From: Flavobacterium aquidurense
GTDB taxonomy: Bacteria > Bacteroidota > Bacteroidia > Flavobacteriales > Flavobacteriaceae
Assembly (NCBI GenBank): GCA_900107365.1
Contig: FNPS01000005.1
Location: forward strand, 186,001-250,000
Reading direction: 5' to 3'
DNA: 64,000 nt
The position numbers were made by a program, and so were the translations under genes. Positions 36,209-45,400 of this stretch are shown here, piece by piece (position 1 is the first letter of the stretch; every line of letters starts with the position of its first letter). Under the pieces are notes generated by a model, which worked only from the letters and a program-made list of their open reading frames with translations, searched no databases and was not told the DNA's origin.

Positions 36209-38044
36209 ATGATTATAAAGAAAATCTCCTTAGCGGTTACAGCTCTTTTTTCGATAACGATGTTTGCGCAGGAAACTGCAACAACTTCGCTGGATATACA
36301 ACCAGAAGTAAAGCTGTCGTATCTTGATTCAGTAAAGAGTTCTTTCAAAAAGGACGAGGTAGCTGCAAAAGTAGACAGCCTTTGGATGAAGGAATGTTTG
36401 AGTTTAGACATCTACAATGAATTTTCAAAAGATGTTCAAACCTTAAATACAGATCAGGATGTTGATGCCGAATTGCCAACAGAGCTTTTAAAACAGCGCT
36501 TGCAGGCAATGAATGAGAAATCTCCTTTTAATATTGAATACAATCAGGGATTAGAAAACATAATAAAGTCATTTCTTAAGAATCGTAAAAAATCGTTTTC
36601 CCGATTGATGGCTTTATCAGAATATTATTTCCCAATTTTTGAAGAAGCTTTTGCCAAACAAAATATTCCTTTAGAAATTAAATATTTAGCTATTGTAGAA
36701 TCTGCTTTAAATCCTAAAGCAGTTTCTAGAATGGGCGCCACGGGTCTCTGGCAATTTATGTACGGAACCGGAAAACAATATGCTCTTAAAATCGATTCTT
36801 ATGTCGATGAACGCAGTGATCCATTGAAAGCTACTGCCGCAGCTTCAGATTATTTCTCTAAAATGTTTACTATTTTCGGCGACTGGGAGCTTGTTTTGGC
36901 TTCTTATAACTCAGGTCCCGGAAATGTTACCAAAGCAATTCGCCGTTCTGGTGGTCAGACAAAATACTGGGATATTCGTAACAATCTTCCAAAAGAAACA
37001 CAAGGTTATGTCCCTGCATTTTATGCAACAATGTATCTTTTTGAATATCATAAAGAACACGGAATCAATCCTGAAAGAGCTGTCGTTAAAAACTTCGAGA
37101 CAGATACAGTTAATGTTAAAAGCGAAATGACATTCAAACAAATTGCCGATTTGTTAGACATGCCACAATCTCAAATTCAGCTTTTAAATCCTTCTTATAA
37201 ATTAAATGTTGTTCCTTTTTATCAGGGAGAAAATCATTTTATTCGTTTACCGAAAGATAAAATCGCAACTTTTGTAACCAACGAAGACAAGATTTATGCT
37301 TATGTAAGACATGAATTAGAAAATAAAACGATGCCAAGTCGTTTGGCTCTAAAAGTGACACCTAAAGCAAAAGCACAATTAAGCAAAATAATCGATACGG
37401 ATATTCAGTTATATAAAATTCAAAAAGGTGATAATTTAGGTGCAATTGCTGAAAAATATAATGTTAGCATAACCGATTTAAAGAAATGGAATAATCTTAA
37501 ATCAAATTCGGTTGCACTGGGAAGAACATTAAAAATAAAATCTGATGTTGATCCGCTTAAAGTTTCAAAAGACACTAAAGCTATTCCTGCCATAGATAAA
37601 AAATCAGAAGAGGCCATTGCTGCTGTTGATGATAAAGATAAAGTAGCAGGTCAGGGACAAGAATATGTTGTAGCGGCTGGAGACAATTTAGGAAGCATTG
37701 CTAAAAAGTTCGGTACGACTATTGCTGATCTAAAAGAGCTTAATAATCTAGCTTCAAACAATATTGGTTTAGGGAAAACTTTAGTAATTTCTAAAGCAAT
37801 TCCGGCAATTGAAGAAGCGGCTACAGTTAATACAGCTATTGTTTCAAATGCCTCAATTGATTCTTTCAAAAAGAAAACAATTTCTGCAAAAAGTTTGGGT
37901 GAAGATTATTACGTTAAAAAAGGAGATTCATTATATAGTATTTCAAAAAAATATCCCGGAGTTACAATTTCGGATATTAAAAAATGGAACGGTATTAAAA
38001 ATGAAGATCTAAAACCGGGAATGAAGCTCAAAATAAACGGATAA
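36209..38044 (+). CDS. MltD-like membrane-bound lytic transglycosylase with LysM domains
   Basis: A 611-residue periplasmic enzyme that cleaves peptidoglycan glycan strands. The start MIIKKISLAVTALFSITMFAQE gives a signal peptide; an earlier in-frame start at 36179 would only add a poorly suited tail. The SLT domain (about residues 145-275) has the catalytic Glu in AIVESALNPKAVS, then GATGLWQFM and ASYNSGPGNV. A LysM-like segment (KQIADLLDMP) is followed by three clear LysM domains starting at YKIQKGDNLGAIAEKY, YVVAAGDNLGSIAKKF and YYVKKGDSLYSISKKY. The last ends the protein. It lies 110 bp after pgk and is read in the same direction, followed at 45 bp by a lipoprotein gene. Confidence 0.92.
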   Translation: MIIKKISLAVTALFSITMFAQETATTSLDIQPEVKLSYLDSVKSSFKKDEVAAKVDSLWMKECLSLDIYNEFSKDVQTLNTDQDVDAELPTELLKQRLQAMNEKSPFNIEYNQGLENIIKSFLKNRKKSFSRLMALSEYYFPIFEEAFAKQNIPLEIKYLAIVESALNPKAVSRMGATGLWQFMYGTGKQYALKIDSYVDERSDPLKATAAASDYFSKMFTIFGDWELVLASYNSGPGNVTKAIRRSGGQTKYWDIRNNLPKETQGYVPAFYATMYLFEYHKEHGINPERAVVKNFETDTVNVKSEMTFKQIADLLDMPQSQIQLLNPSYKLNVVPFYQGENHFIRLPKDKIATFVTNEDKIYAYVRHELENKTMPSRLALKVTPKAKAQLSKIIDTDIQLYKIQKGDNLGAIAEKYNVSITDLKKWNNLKSNSVALGRTLKIKSDVDPLKVSKDTKAIPAIDKKSEEAIAAVDDKDKVAGQGQEYVVAAGDNLGSIAKKFGTTIADLKELNNLASNNIGLGKTLVISKAIPAIEEAATVNTAIVSNASIDSFKKKTISAKSLGEDYYVKKGDSLYSISKKYPGVTISDIKKWNGIKNEDLKPGMKLKING

Positions 38045-38088
38045 AAAAAAATCATTTAAATTTGGGTTTTATTTCATAAATTAATAAA

Positions 38089-39057
38089 ATGAATAAAACC
38101 CATTTTTTATTGGTACTAATCCCGTTTCTGTTGATTTCGTGTTTAAAAACCGAAAAACAACCTGAACCTGTTTCGGGTAAAACCAATACCATTTCAGTTA
38201 TTATAGACGATCAGTTGTGGTACGGAGAAGTGGGCGATAGCATCAGAAACAAATTCGCTTCGCCAGTTTGGGGCCTTACTCAGGAAGAACCACTTTTTAC
38301 AATCAATCAATATCCTGCCAAATTACTAGAAGGTTTTGTTACCGATAGCCGAAGCATTATTGTAGTAAAAAAAGCAGCTACAGATAAATTCGAAATCATA
38401 CGAAGTAAAGCTTTACCTCACAATACATTCCGCATTTACGGAAAATCAGTAGATGATATTATTTGTAGTCTCGAAATGAACGGATCGCAAATTATTAAAC
38501 TCATTCGTGATGCCGAAATCGAAAAAATCCAACAAGACAATAGCAAAGCGCTATTAAACCCTGCGGTGCTTAAGAATAAATTTCATATTGATGTGCAAAT
38601 CCCGACCGGGTATGAATATATGTTGCACAAAAAGAATTTTCTTTGGCTGAAAAAAGAGATTATTAGCGGTAATACAAGCCTTCTTATTTATCAGGTTCCC
38701 ATAAAACAATTGACCAAAAGTTCAGACATTGTGGGCAATATCATCAAAATGCGTGACTCAGTCGGACTTTACATTAAAGGCCGTGAACCCAACACGCAAA
38801 TGATTACCGGAGAAGCTTATGCACCTTATTTTTCGACTATTTCTTTAGATGGAAAAAAGACTTTTGAAACCAAAGGAACCTGGGAGTTGAAAAACGATTT
38901 CATGACAGGGCCATTTATCAATTATGCAATTGTGGATGAAGCCAACAAACGTATTTTAGTAATTGAAGGATTTTGTTATTCCCCATCCAATCAGGAAAGA
39001 GATTTAATGCTCGAGTTAGAAGCTATTATTAAATCTGTTAAAATTGATAAAAGATAG
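38089..39057 (+). CDS. DUF4837 family lipoprotein
   Basis: A 322-residue protein with a lipoprotein signal (FLLISC, Cys at about residue 18). It has the layout of DUF4837, a Bacteroidetes family of unknown function: WYGEVGDSIRNKFASPVWGLTQEEPLF near residue 50 and a C-terminal half with MRDSVGLYIKGREPN and FETKGTWELKNDFMTGPFINY. It would be anchored in the outer or inner membrane, facing the periplasm. A TAAATTTG -7-like box lies at 38057-38064, between this gene and the transglycosylase. Synteny with the transglycosylase suggests, but does not show, a cell-wall role. Confidence 0.8.
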   Translation: MNKTHFLLVLIPFLLISCLKTEKQPEPVSGKTNTISVIIDDQLWYGEVGDSIRNKFASPVWGLTQEEPLFTINQYPAKLLEGFVTDSRSIIVVKKAATDKFEIIRSKALPHNTFRIYGKSVDDIICSLEMNGSQIIKLIRDAEIEKIQQDNSKALLNPAVLKNKFHIDVQIPTGYEYMLHKKNFLWLKKEIISGNTSLLIYQVPIKQLTKSSDIVGNIIKMRDSVGLYIKGREPNTQMITGEAYAPYFSTISLDGKKTFETKGTWELKNDFMTGPFINYAIVDEANKRILVIEGFCYSPSNQERDLMLELEAIIKSVKIDKR

Positions 39058-39108
39058 TTTGCGATATTTTTCATACTTTTGTTTTAACAAACATTAAATC
39101 AGTATATT

Positions 39109-39750
39109 ATGAAAAGTTTTTATGTAGGATTATCAATGTTGGTACTGTGTTTTGTTTCTTGTAAAAAAGAAGTAAAACCAGAAACGGAAGCCGTTACAGT
39201 TACGGATAGCGTGAAAACAGAAGAACCAATTGCTGAGCAGCCTTTAGATTCTGCAACGCAAATGAAATTATGGACAGCATATGCTACGCCAGGAAATGCA
39301 CATAAAATGATGGCTGATGAAACCGGAACCTGGAAATGCGATATGACTTTTTGGGAAGAACCAAATGGAAAACCTAGTAATGCCACTTCTACAGCAAATG
39401 TTAAAATGATATATGGGGGACGTTATCAGGAAACCGATTATAAGGGAACTATGATGGGACAGCCATTTGAAGGAAAAGCAACTTTGGCTTATAATAATGC
39501 CAGTAAAGAATTTACCACCACCTTTATTGATAATATGGGCACCGGTATGATGGTTGCGATTGGGAAATACGACGAAGCCACCAAAAAACTAGATTTAAAA
39601 GGTGATATGGTGAGCCCACTAAATGGTAAAAAAACACCGTATCGTGAAGTTTATACATTTGTTGATGCAAATACCCGTAAAATGGAAATGTATGATACTA
39701 AAAATGGAGAAGAGTATAAGAGTATGGAAATTACAATGACAAGGAAATAA
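39109..39750 (+). CDS. DUF1579 family lipoprotein
   Basis: A 213-residue protein. The signal ends in FVSCKKE, so Cys at about residue 18 would be lipidated. The mature part starts with an acidic linker, then a DUF1579 beta domain: GTWKCDMTFW, IYGGRYQETDYKGTMMGQPFEG, NASKEFTTTFIDNMGTG and REVYTFVDANTRKMEMY. The biochemical role of the family is unknown. A TACTTTTG -7-like box at 39074-39081 suggests its own promoter. It ends before a rho-independent terminator. Confidence 0.82.
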   Translation: MKSFYVGLSMLVLCFVSCKKEVKPETEAVTVTDSVKTEEPIAEQPLDSATQMKLWTAYATPGNAHKMMADETGTWKCDMTFWEEPNGKPSNATSTANVKMIYGGRYQETDYKGTMMGQPFEGKATLAYNNASKEFTTTFIDNMGTGMMVAIGKYDEATKKLDLKGDMVSPLNGKKTPYREVYTFVDANTRKMEMYDTKNGEEYKSMEITMTRK

Positions 39751-39783
39751 GAATCCTAATTTATAACTAGAGATTAAAGATAT

Positions 39784-39813
39784 AAATCCTGATTGCTTAC
39801 GTAATCGGGATTT
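39784..39813 (+). terminator. Rho-independent terminator after the DUF1579 gene
   Basis: AAATCCTGATTGC and GTAATCGGGATTT pair over 13 positions, two of them G-U, with a 4-base loop, followed by CTTTTTTT. Confidence 0.8.
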
Positions 39814-39888
39814 CTTTTTTTGAATGTAAGTGTAATTGTGATATTTTAAATTTAATTTTGCTCTTCAAATTAGAATAAATAGTTCACA

Positions 39889-40338
39889 ATGGAATTAAAA
39901 TGGAAAATAAAGCCGTTTGAGACACTAACGGTTCATGAGTTATACGATTTGCTTAAAGTGAGAAGCGAGATCTTTGTAGTGGAGCAAAATTGCGTCTATT
40001 TGGATATTGATGGCAAAGACAAGAAAGCGCTGCACTTAATTGGTGAATATGATGGAAAAATAGTAGCATACTCCCGTTTATTCGATGCCGGAATTAGTTT
40101 TGATAATGCTTCTATCGGAAGAGTAGTTGTTGATGCCAATTACCGTGATAAAAAATGGGGACATGATTTAATGCGTGAAGCTATCGCCGGAATAAAAGCA
40201 AATTTCGGAAAGGATAAAATCACAATTGGTGCACAACTGTATTTGAAAAAATTCTATGAAAGCCATGGATTTGTTCAGACAAGCGAAATGTATTTAGAAG
40301 ATGATATTCCGCATATTGAGATGATTCGTGGAGAATAA
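39889..40338 (+). CDS. ElaA-type GNAT acetyltransferase
   Basis: A 149-residue GNAT protein of the ElaA subfamily. ElaA hallmarks are the early LYDLLKVRSEIFVVEQNCVY, then DIDGKDKKALHL and the acetyl-CoA loop region RVVVDANYRDKKWGHDLM (about residues 85-103). The end KKFYESHGFVQTSEMYLEDDIPHIEM is also typical. The substrate is unknown. A TAATTTTG -7-like box lies at 39853-39860, 29 bp before the ATG. It stands alone between a terminator and a long AT-rich spacer. Confidence 0.85.
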   Translation: MELKWKIKPFETLTVHELYDLLKVRSEIFVVEQNCVYLDIDGKDKKALHLIGEYDGKIVAYSRLFDAGISFDNASIGRVVVDANYRDKKWGHDLMREAIAGIKANFGKDKITIGAQLYLKKFYESHGFVQTSEMYLEDDIPHIEMIRGE

Positions 40339-40783
40339 TTTAAAATAGATTTTACTTTAACAAGACAGTGTTGCGATAAAAAATAATTATAATGTTTTTT
40401 TATATAATTAGCTTTAAAATAGAAAAATAGCAACTTTATTTGAAGCTTAACTTTAAGTAATTTCTTTAGAATTTCATAATCAGAGAAACTATTTAGGATA
40501 ATACTGAAAGGTTTTTTTTAATAGTAAGTATTAGAAAAAAGAAATAAAAGGAATTCAATAATAGAGATTGGTTAAGGAAAAAGAGTATTTGGACGCAATC
40601 GAGAGCAACAAAGATGAAACATATTTCCTTTACAAAAACACATCAAAAATAGATTTAAAATATTATTTTTTATTTGATATTATTAGTAATCAGATGTTTA
40701 TTTGCTTTATTGCAGATAAGAACTTTTTGATTTTATCAGTTTTGAATTACAATTTTGCTTATTTTAGAAGAAAAAAACATCAT
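40339..40783. other. Very AT-rich spacer before the TlpA-like gene
   Basis: No gene is supported. A frame open from 40568 joins the next gene in phase, but its residues (many Phe, Ile, Tyr, Asn) reflect AT-rich sequence and it would bury the signal peptide. No full promoter was found; a near match CAATTTTG lies at 40750-40757. Confidence 0.55.
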
Positions 40784-41341
40784 ATGAAAAATCTTCTCGT
40801 GTTTATTTTCGTTTTAATTTTATCAAATCAGGTTTTTAGTCAAAACAAATTAAAAGTAGGTGGAAAAGCGCCAAAACTAAATATCACAGATTACCTTCAT
40901 AATGCTCCTGAAGATAAAAGCATAGAAAAAAAGTATATTTTATTAGAGTTTTGGGCAACTTGGTGTGCTACTTGTTTGGAGGAAGTACCCAATCTCAACA
41001 AAATGCAGGAAAGATTTAAAGATAGAAAAGAGCTCGTTTTTGTTTCTATTACGGACGAATCTCCAGAGAAAACGAAGAAAACATTAGAAAGAGTGAAGTT
41101 TAATTCTATTGTGGTAAGTGATCAGACCAAACAAGCCCTTAATGATTTTGTAGTTGATGATGCTTTTGGAGGTTATTCTCTGCCAAAGACCATTTTAATT
41201 GATGATAAAGGAATAGTAAGGTGGATTGGAAAGCCCTATACGATAAATGATACTGTAATCAATAAATTTCTGGATGGAAAAGAAATTCTCGAATCTGATA
41301 ATACAGCTTCAAACAAACCAGCAGAACCAACTTTTAAATAA
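40784..41341 (+). CDS. TlpA-like thioredoxin-fold protein
   Basis: A 185-residue exported thiol-disulfide protein. The chosen start MKNLLVFIFVLILSNQVFSQ is a typical signal peptide. The thioredoxin domain has the active site in LLEFWATWCATCLEEVPNLNKM (CATC at about residues 60-63) and the cis-Pro segment YSLPKTILIDDKG. This matches TlpA/ResA-type reductases, which act in the periplasm, for example on cytochrome c or membrane proteins. The C-terminal tail is short and polar. It ends 3 bp from the convergent OmpA-type gene. Confidence 0.85.
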   Translation: MKNLLVFIFVLILSNQVFSQNKLKVGGKAPKLNITDYLHNAPEDKSIEKKYILLEFWATWCATCLEEVPNLNKMQERFKDRKELVFVSITDESPEKTKKTLERVKFNSIVVSDQTKQALNDFVVDDAFGGYSLPKTILIDDKGIVRWIGKPYTINDTVINKFLDGKEILESDNTASNKPAEPTFK

Positions 41342-41344
41342 GAT

Positions 41345-42148
41345 TTATATTTTAGTTATCAAAAATTCCACACGTCTATCAAAATCATCACCTCGTCCTA
41401 ACGGATATTTATTGCCACAACCCAAATACGACATTCTGTTTTTGGATACTTTTTTAGTAGACAAATAATTAAAAACGGTTTTGGCACGGTTCCAGGAAAG
41501 TCTTCTTTCCTTGGTGTCTTTGTCAATTCCGTCACTGTATATTTCAGGAGTGCAACAAACATGGCCTCTGATTTCAAATTGGATTTTTTTGTCCGTTTGA
41601 AGTTTTACGGCAATTTTATCCAATTCTTTTTTTGATGCAGCGGTTAGTTTTGAACTTCCAATGTCAAATAGGATGTTGTCTAAGTATATTTTATCTCCAA
41701 CTTTTAAATTGTCTTTAAACGAGGTATAAATGCCTTTTCCAAAACTATTCCGCTTTACAACAATTAAATCAACCCGCCGATTTTTAGAGCGTGTTTCATG
41801 AAGATTTTCGACAGTGTCTGGTTTTACAACAACACGGCCTTTTCCTTCTAAGATAACAATTTTGCTTTGATTAAAGCCAGCCGAAACTAAAAGGTTCTGA
41901 ATTGTGTTGGCACGATTATTTGATAATCTAAAATTATAGTCATCGTTACCGCGATCATCGCAGTAGCCGTAAATTTGTACCGACTCAACTTTCGAAGTGT
42001 CTATACTTTTAATAAAATTAGTTACAATTTCGGTTTGGTTAGGAGTGAGATCATATTTGTCAAACTCAAAATAAATGGTTTCAATAGGTTTTTGCTGCGC
42101 CGATAAATTGTAAATAATAAACAGAAATAGGGCTCTACAAATATTCAT
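41345..42148 (-). CDS. Exported protein with two OmpA-like domains
   Basis: A 267-residue protein with an N-terminal signal (about residues 1-18, ending SAQQ). Two OmpA-type peptidoglycan-binding domains are in tandem. The first (about 25-133) has YFEFDKYDLTPNQ, GYCDDRGNDDYNFRLSNNRA and RSKNRRVDLIV. The second (about 155-267) has ILFDIGSSKLTAASKKELD, a Cys-rich RGHVCCTPE in place of the usual GHTD, and GDDFDRRVEFLI. No barrel is present. It lies 6 bp after the S41 protease gene on the same strand, so the two are co-transcribed. Confidence 0.85.
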   Translation of the reverse strand: MNICRALFLFIIYNLSAQQKPIETIYFEFDKYDLTPNQTEIVTNFIKSIDTSKVESVQIYGYCDDRGNDDYNFRLSNNRANTIQNLLVSAGFNQSKIVILEGKGRVVVKPDTVENLHETRSKNRRVDLIVVKRNSFGKGIYTSFKDNLKVGDKIYLDNILFDIGSSKLTAASKKELDKIAVKLQTDKKIQFEIRGHVCCTPEIYSDGIDKDTKERRLSWNRAKTVFNYLSTKKVSKNRMSYLGCGNKYPLGRGDDFDRRVEFLITKI

Positions 42149-42154
42149 TATTTT

Positions 42155-43792
42155 TTAAATTTTTAAAATCGTCTTGTACTCGGTTTGATTATTTAAAACG
42201 TTTACCGCTTTTTTAATCTCTGAATTGTTTTTAATATAAAATTGATACAAACCTTCCTGATATTGGTATCTTTTTATAAGTTCTTCCTGAATTAAACCTT
42301 TAATTTCTTTTTGGTTTTTATCCAGTAAGGTAGTTTCACTTCTTTCTAATGCTGCCAATAATTGCTGATATTCCGGTGCGATTGTTTCGTCAATTTTTTC
42401 TGTTTTGGCTGCAGTCAAAGTATTTCTTAAAGCAACTTCTGTTTCTGTATCAAAACTGATTTTATTAGCCTTTAAATATTGTTTAAAACTAGTATAATCT
42501 GCATCTGTCAATACCGGAATTTTATCTCCTAAATTTGGGTTTTTATAATAATAGGTTGTTGCATAATCGAAGATGCCATCGTTTTTCAATAATGCAGTTG
42601 TAATCGGACTCATTTTGGTTTCGTCTAGTTCAATATCTGGCAAAACACCTCCGCCATCATAAACTGTTCGGCCTTTTCTGGTTTTAAAAGCATTGAAGTT
42701 TTTAGCAGCTGTTTTTTGAGCAACACCATTTTTGTCTTTGTGCGCATAATCTAATGCCTGTATGCAACGGCCAGACGGCGTATAATAACGTGAAATAGTA
42801 ACTTTTAGCTGAGTTCCGTAAGTAAGATCGACAGAACGTTGCACCAAACCTTTACCAAAGCTGCGACTTCCTAAAATAACAGCACGGTCTAAATCTTGCA
42901 AAGCCCCAGATACAATTTCTGATGCCGAAGCACTTCTTCCGTTCACCAAGATTGCTAGTGGAATCTGTGTATCAACGGGCTCTTTAGTTGTTTTATAAGT
43001 GTTGTTGTGTTTTTCAATTCTTGATTTTGTTGTTACGATAACTTCGTTTTTCGGAACAAATAAATTACAGATATCAATTGCTTCATTCAACAAGCCTCCA
43101 GGATTTCCTCTTAAATCTAAAACAATTTGCGTCGCTCCGTCAGCTTTTAGTTTCTCCAGAGCATCTTTAACTTCAACAGCAGCTTTTCTGCTAAAATGTG
43201 CCAAAACAATATAACCTGTTTTGTCATCAATTTTCCCGTAAAACGGTACCGATTTAATATCAACTTCGTCCAAAACCAATTCAGTTGTATTGGTTTTTCC
43301 CTGACGAAGGTATTTGATCTGGATTTTGGTGTTCTTTGTTCCTTTCAATAATTGCGATGCATCGTCTTTAAAATCAGCAATCAAAACATCACCAATTTGA
43401 ATAATTTCATCCCCTGCTTTTAATCCGGCTTTATCAGCAGGATAGTTTTTGTAAGGTTCACGAACAATTAAACGATCATTTTTTCTAGAGATCAAAGCAC
43501 CAATTCCGGTATATTCTCCGGTATTGTTGATTTTAAAATTGACAACATCTTGTTCGTTAAAGTAAACTGTGTACGGATCCAGACTTCCTAACATGCTTTT
43601 AATGGCTTTGTCCATCAAATCACCGGGATTAGTTTCGTCGACATAGTTGGTATTGACGGCTTTAAATAAAGTCGTGAAGATTTCGATTTGCTTGGCTATC
43701 TCAAAGAAATCATCTTTGAAACTGGTTCCAATAAATAAAAATCCTGCGGCAACGGCTGGTATAACAAATTTCTTTTTGAGATAAGGATACAT
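42155..43792 (-). CDS. S41 family carboxy-terminal processing protease (CtpA-like)
   Basis: A 545-residue periplasmic serine protease with an N-terminal membrane anchor (about residues 9-24). The PDZ domain (about 85-165) includes GIGALISRKNDRLIV and KAGLKAGDEIIQIGD. The S41 core (about 185-365) has DLRGNPGGLLNEA, the nucleophile region NGRSASASEIVSGAL and the catalytic Lys in RSFGKGLVQ. A helical C-terminal extension of about 150 residues follows. It is 3 bp after the DUF4349 gene and 6 bp before the double-OmpA gene. The three form an envelope operon downstream of rnpA. Confidence 0.93.
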   Translation of the reverse strand: MYPYLKKKFVIPAVAAGFLFIGTSFKDDFFEIAKQIEIFTTLFKAVNTNYVDETNPGDLMDKAIKSMLGSLDPYTVYFNEQDVVNFKINNTGEYTGIGALISRKNDRLIVREPYKNYPADKAGLKAGDEIIQIGDVLIADFKDDASQLLKGTKNTKIQIKYLRQGKTNTTELVLDEVDIKSVPFYGKIDDKTGYIVLAHFSRKAAVEVKDALEKLKADGATQIVLDLRGNPGGLLNEAIDICNLFVPKNEVIVTTKSRIEKHNNTYKTTKEPVDTQIPLAILVNGRSASASEIVSGALQDLDRAVILGSRSFGKGLVQRSVDLTYGTQLKVTISRYYTPSGRCIQALDYAHKDKNGVAQKTAAKNFNAFKTRKGRTVYDGGGVLPDIELDETKMSPITTALLKNDGIFDYATTYYYKNPNLGDKIPVLTDADYTSFKQYLKANKISFDTETEVALRNTLTAAKTEKIDETIAPEYQQLLAALERSETTLLDKNQKEIKGLIQEELIKRYQYQEGLYQFYIKNNSEIKKAVNVLNNQTEYKTILKI

Positions 43793-43795
43793 GAT

Positions 43796-44629
43796 TTATG
43801 CTTTTTTTCTTTTTAATCTTCTTCTAATAAAATAGGCTAATAAACAAAATAGAATAATAAACGGCCAAACGCTTAATAATGAAATTAATAAATCAGATAA
43901 ACTAAAGAACCCTGATTTAATTGCTGTCCACAGTTTGGAGCCATACGATATTTTAACGCCTTCTTTTTCGGCAATTGTTTTGTAAAATTCAATAGTAATC
44001 GTGCTTTCAGAAACGCGGCTTTCCAAATATTTTAACTGGCCTTCTTTGGCGTCGATTTCCTCTCGAATAGTCGAAATTTGTTCTTCAATCTCTAAAATCT
44101 CACTTACTTTATTTGCTTTTTTTAAGATTTCAAGATAACGTTCTTCGAGTTTTTTCTTGGTTTTTAATCTGGATGTCAGGTCAATAAATTGTTCCGTAAC
44201 ATCTTCGGCAGATATACTTTTAACTTCAAAATAAGAAACCCCTTTAGAAATATCACTAATAAAACGATCAAAATTCTGACTTGGAACTTTTATCGTAAGA
44301 TTTCTAAAAACAGTTGCAAAATCTTTTCCTTCAGAATCGTTTATTATTCTTGCTTTATTGGTAGTCGCTGCATTTTGAATTCGATTGAAAGCGGTTTCAA
44401 TATTATCAGTTTCAAATCTTAAAGTAGCTTCTTTTATGATTTTTTGTTCTATTTTTTCTTTTATCACAGGTGGAGCTGCCGGATCTGGACTTTTGTCGTA
44501 TGCAGCTGACTCGTTTTTAGGCGGAAGTTTTACTGTTTGAACTGCCACGATATTCTCTTCGGGTTCGTACGATTTATTACAACCGGAAAGAATTAAAACA
44601 AAACAGAAAAAACAGAAAATATATCTCAT
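43796..44629 (-). CDS. DUF4349 lipoprotein
   Basis: A 277-residue protein with a lipobox (LILSGC, Cys at about residue 17). A DUF4349 domain follows (about 60-235): KEATLRFETDNIETAFNRI, LTIKVPSQNFDRFISDIS, a coiled coil with LEERYLEILKKANKVSEILEIEEQI, and LKYLESRVSESTITIEFY. A C-terminal membrane helix (about 245-268) and a basic tail (RRRLKRKKA) end it. So it would span the periplasm from a lipid anchor to the membrane. The family function is unknown. A TAACTTTG -7-like box is at 44691-44698. Confidence 0.85.
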   Translation of the reverse strand: MRYIFCFFCFVLILSGCNKSYEPEENIVAVQTVKLPPKNESAAYDKSPDPAAPPVIKEKIEQKIIKEATLRFETDNIETAFNRIQNAATTNKARIINDSEGKDFATVFRNLTIKVPSQNFDRFISDISKGVSYFEVKSISAEDVTEQFIDLTSRLKTKKKLEERYLEILKKANKVSEILEIEEQISTIREEIDAKEGQLKYLESRVSESTITIEFYKTIAEKEGVKISYGSKLWTAIKSGFFSLSDLLISLLSVWPFIILFCLLAYFIRRRLKRKKA

Positions 44630-44709
44630 AAAGTTCCAATTTAGAGCTAAAACTACAATTTTTTTATAATTTTTTCTCTAATTTGACAAACAAAGTTATG
44701 TTTTGAGAT

Positions 44710-45114
44710 TTAGATTTCTGTTTTAGTTTCAGAATCTGTCGTTTTGTTTATTTGTTGTACAAATTTCTCAAACAACTGAATGGTCTTAGTATTGATTTCT
44801 GCGTAAGATAATTTGTCTTTTGTCTGATAAAAAAACATCAGAGAATAAGGCTGTTCCAGATTATCCAAAAGCAAATGTTTGTTTAATCGATAAGTTTCAC
44901 GTAACACTCTTTTGAAGTAATTACGGTCAACGGCTCTCTTGAAATATTTCTTAGAAACCGAAACGCCCATTTTAATTTTTTCTTCTGAATTAGCTTCCGC
45001 CTGACGGTAAACCAAACGCAACGGGTATTTTGAAACCGATTTTCCTTCAGAAAACAGTAAACCAATTGTCGTTTTGCTCTTTAAGCGTTCATTTTTAGGG
45101 TAAGTGAAGTTCAT
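44710..45114 (-). CDS. rnpA: Ribonuclease P protein component
   Basis: A 134-residue basic protein that supports the RNase P RNA in maturing tRNA 5' ends. The conserved central helix appears as AVDRNYFKRVLRETYR (about residues 62-77), the place of the usual RNRIKR motif; here Tyr-Phe replaces Arg-Ile. The start MNFTYPKNERLKSKTTIGLLFSEGKS is typical. It is not next to rpmH, which is common in Bacteroidetes. A TACCTTTG -7-like box lies at 45146-45153. Confidence 0.93.
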   Translation of the reverse strand: MNFTYPKNERLKSKTTIGLLFSEGKSVSKYPLRLVYRQAEANSEEKIKMGVSVSKKYFKRAVDRNYFKRVLRETYRLNKHLLLDNLEQPYSLMFFYQTKDKLSYAEINTKTIQLFEKFVQQINKTTDSETKTEI

Positions 45115-45400
45115 TTAATTCAGAAAAAATTTGCAATTTCAGGTACAAAGGTAATTTTTTTATTTTCGGTTTAAAGTGGTTCATGGGTTTTATGAAATGA
45201 ATTGGCGTTTTTTTATAATGTATAATAGCCCTGGAGCGCTTAAATTCGTAAAATCCAATTATTAATGTAAAATACATTTCGTACAAATTGGTTTAATTTT
45301 CAAAGCATTTTTTCTTTTAATTACAGTTATGCTGATACTTGTATAATTTTTATACCGCTAAAAATTTATTTATTACTTTTGGCAATTAATTTTTTTAAGC
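45115..45400. promoter_or_regulatory. Divergent promoter region between rnpA and the second acyltransferase
   Basis: This 286-bp spacer has no gene. It holds a minus-strand TACCTTTG (45153-45146) for rnpA and a plus-strand TACTTTTG (45374-45381) for the acyltransferase. Neither has a TTG at the best spacing. Confidence 0.5.

Noticed and set aside
40568..40783. N-terminal extension of the TlpA-like protein
   Set aside because: It would bury a clear signal peptide and its sequence is typical of AT-rich noncoding DNA.
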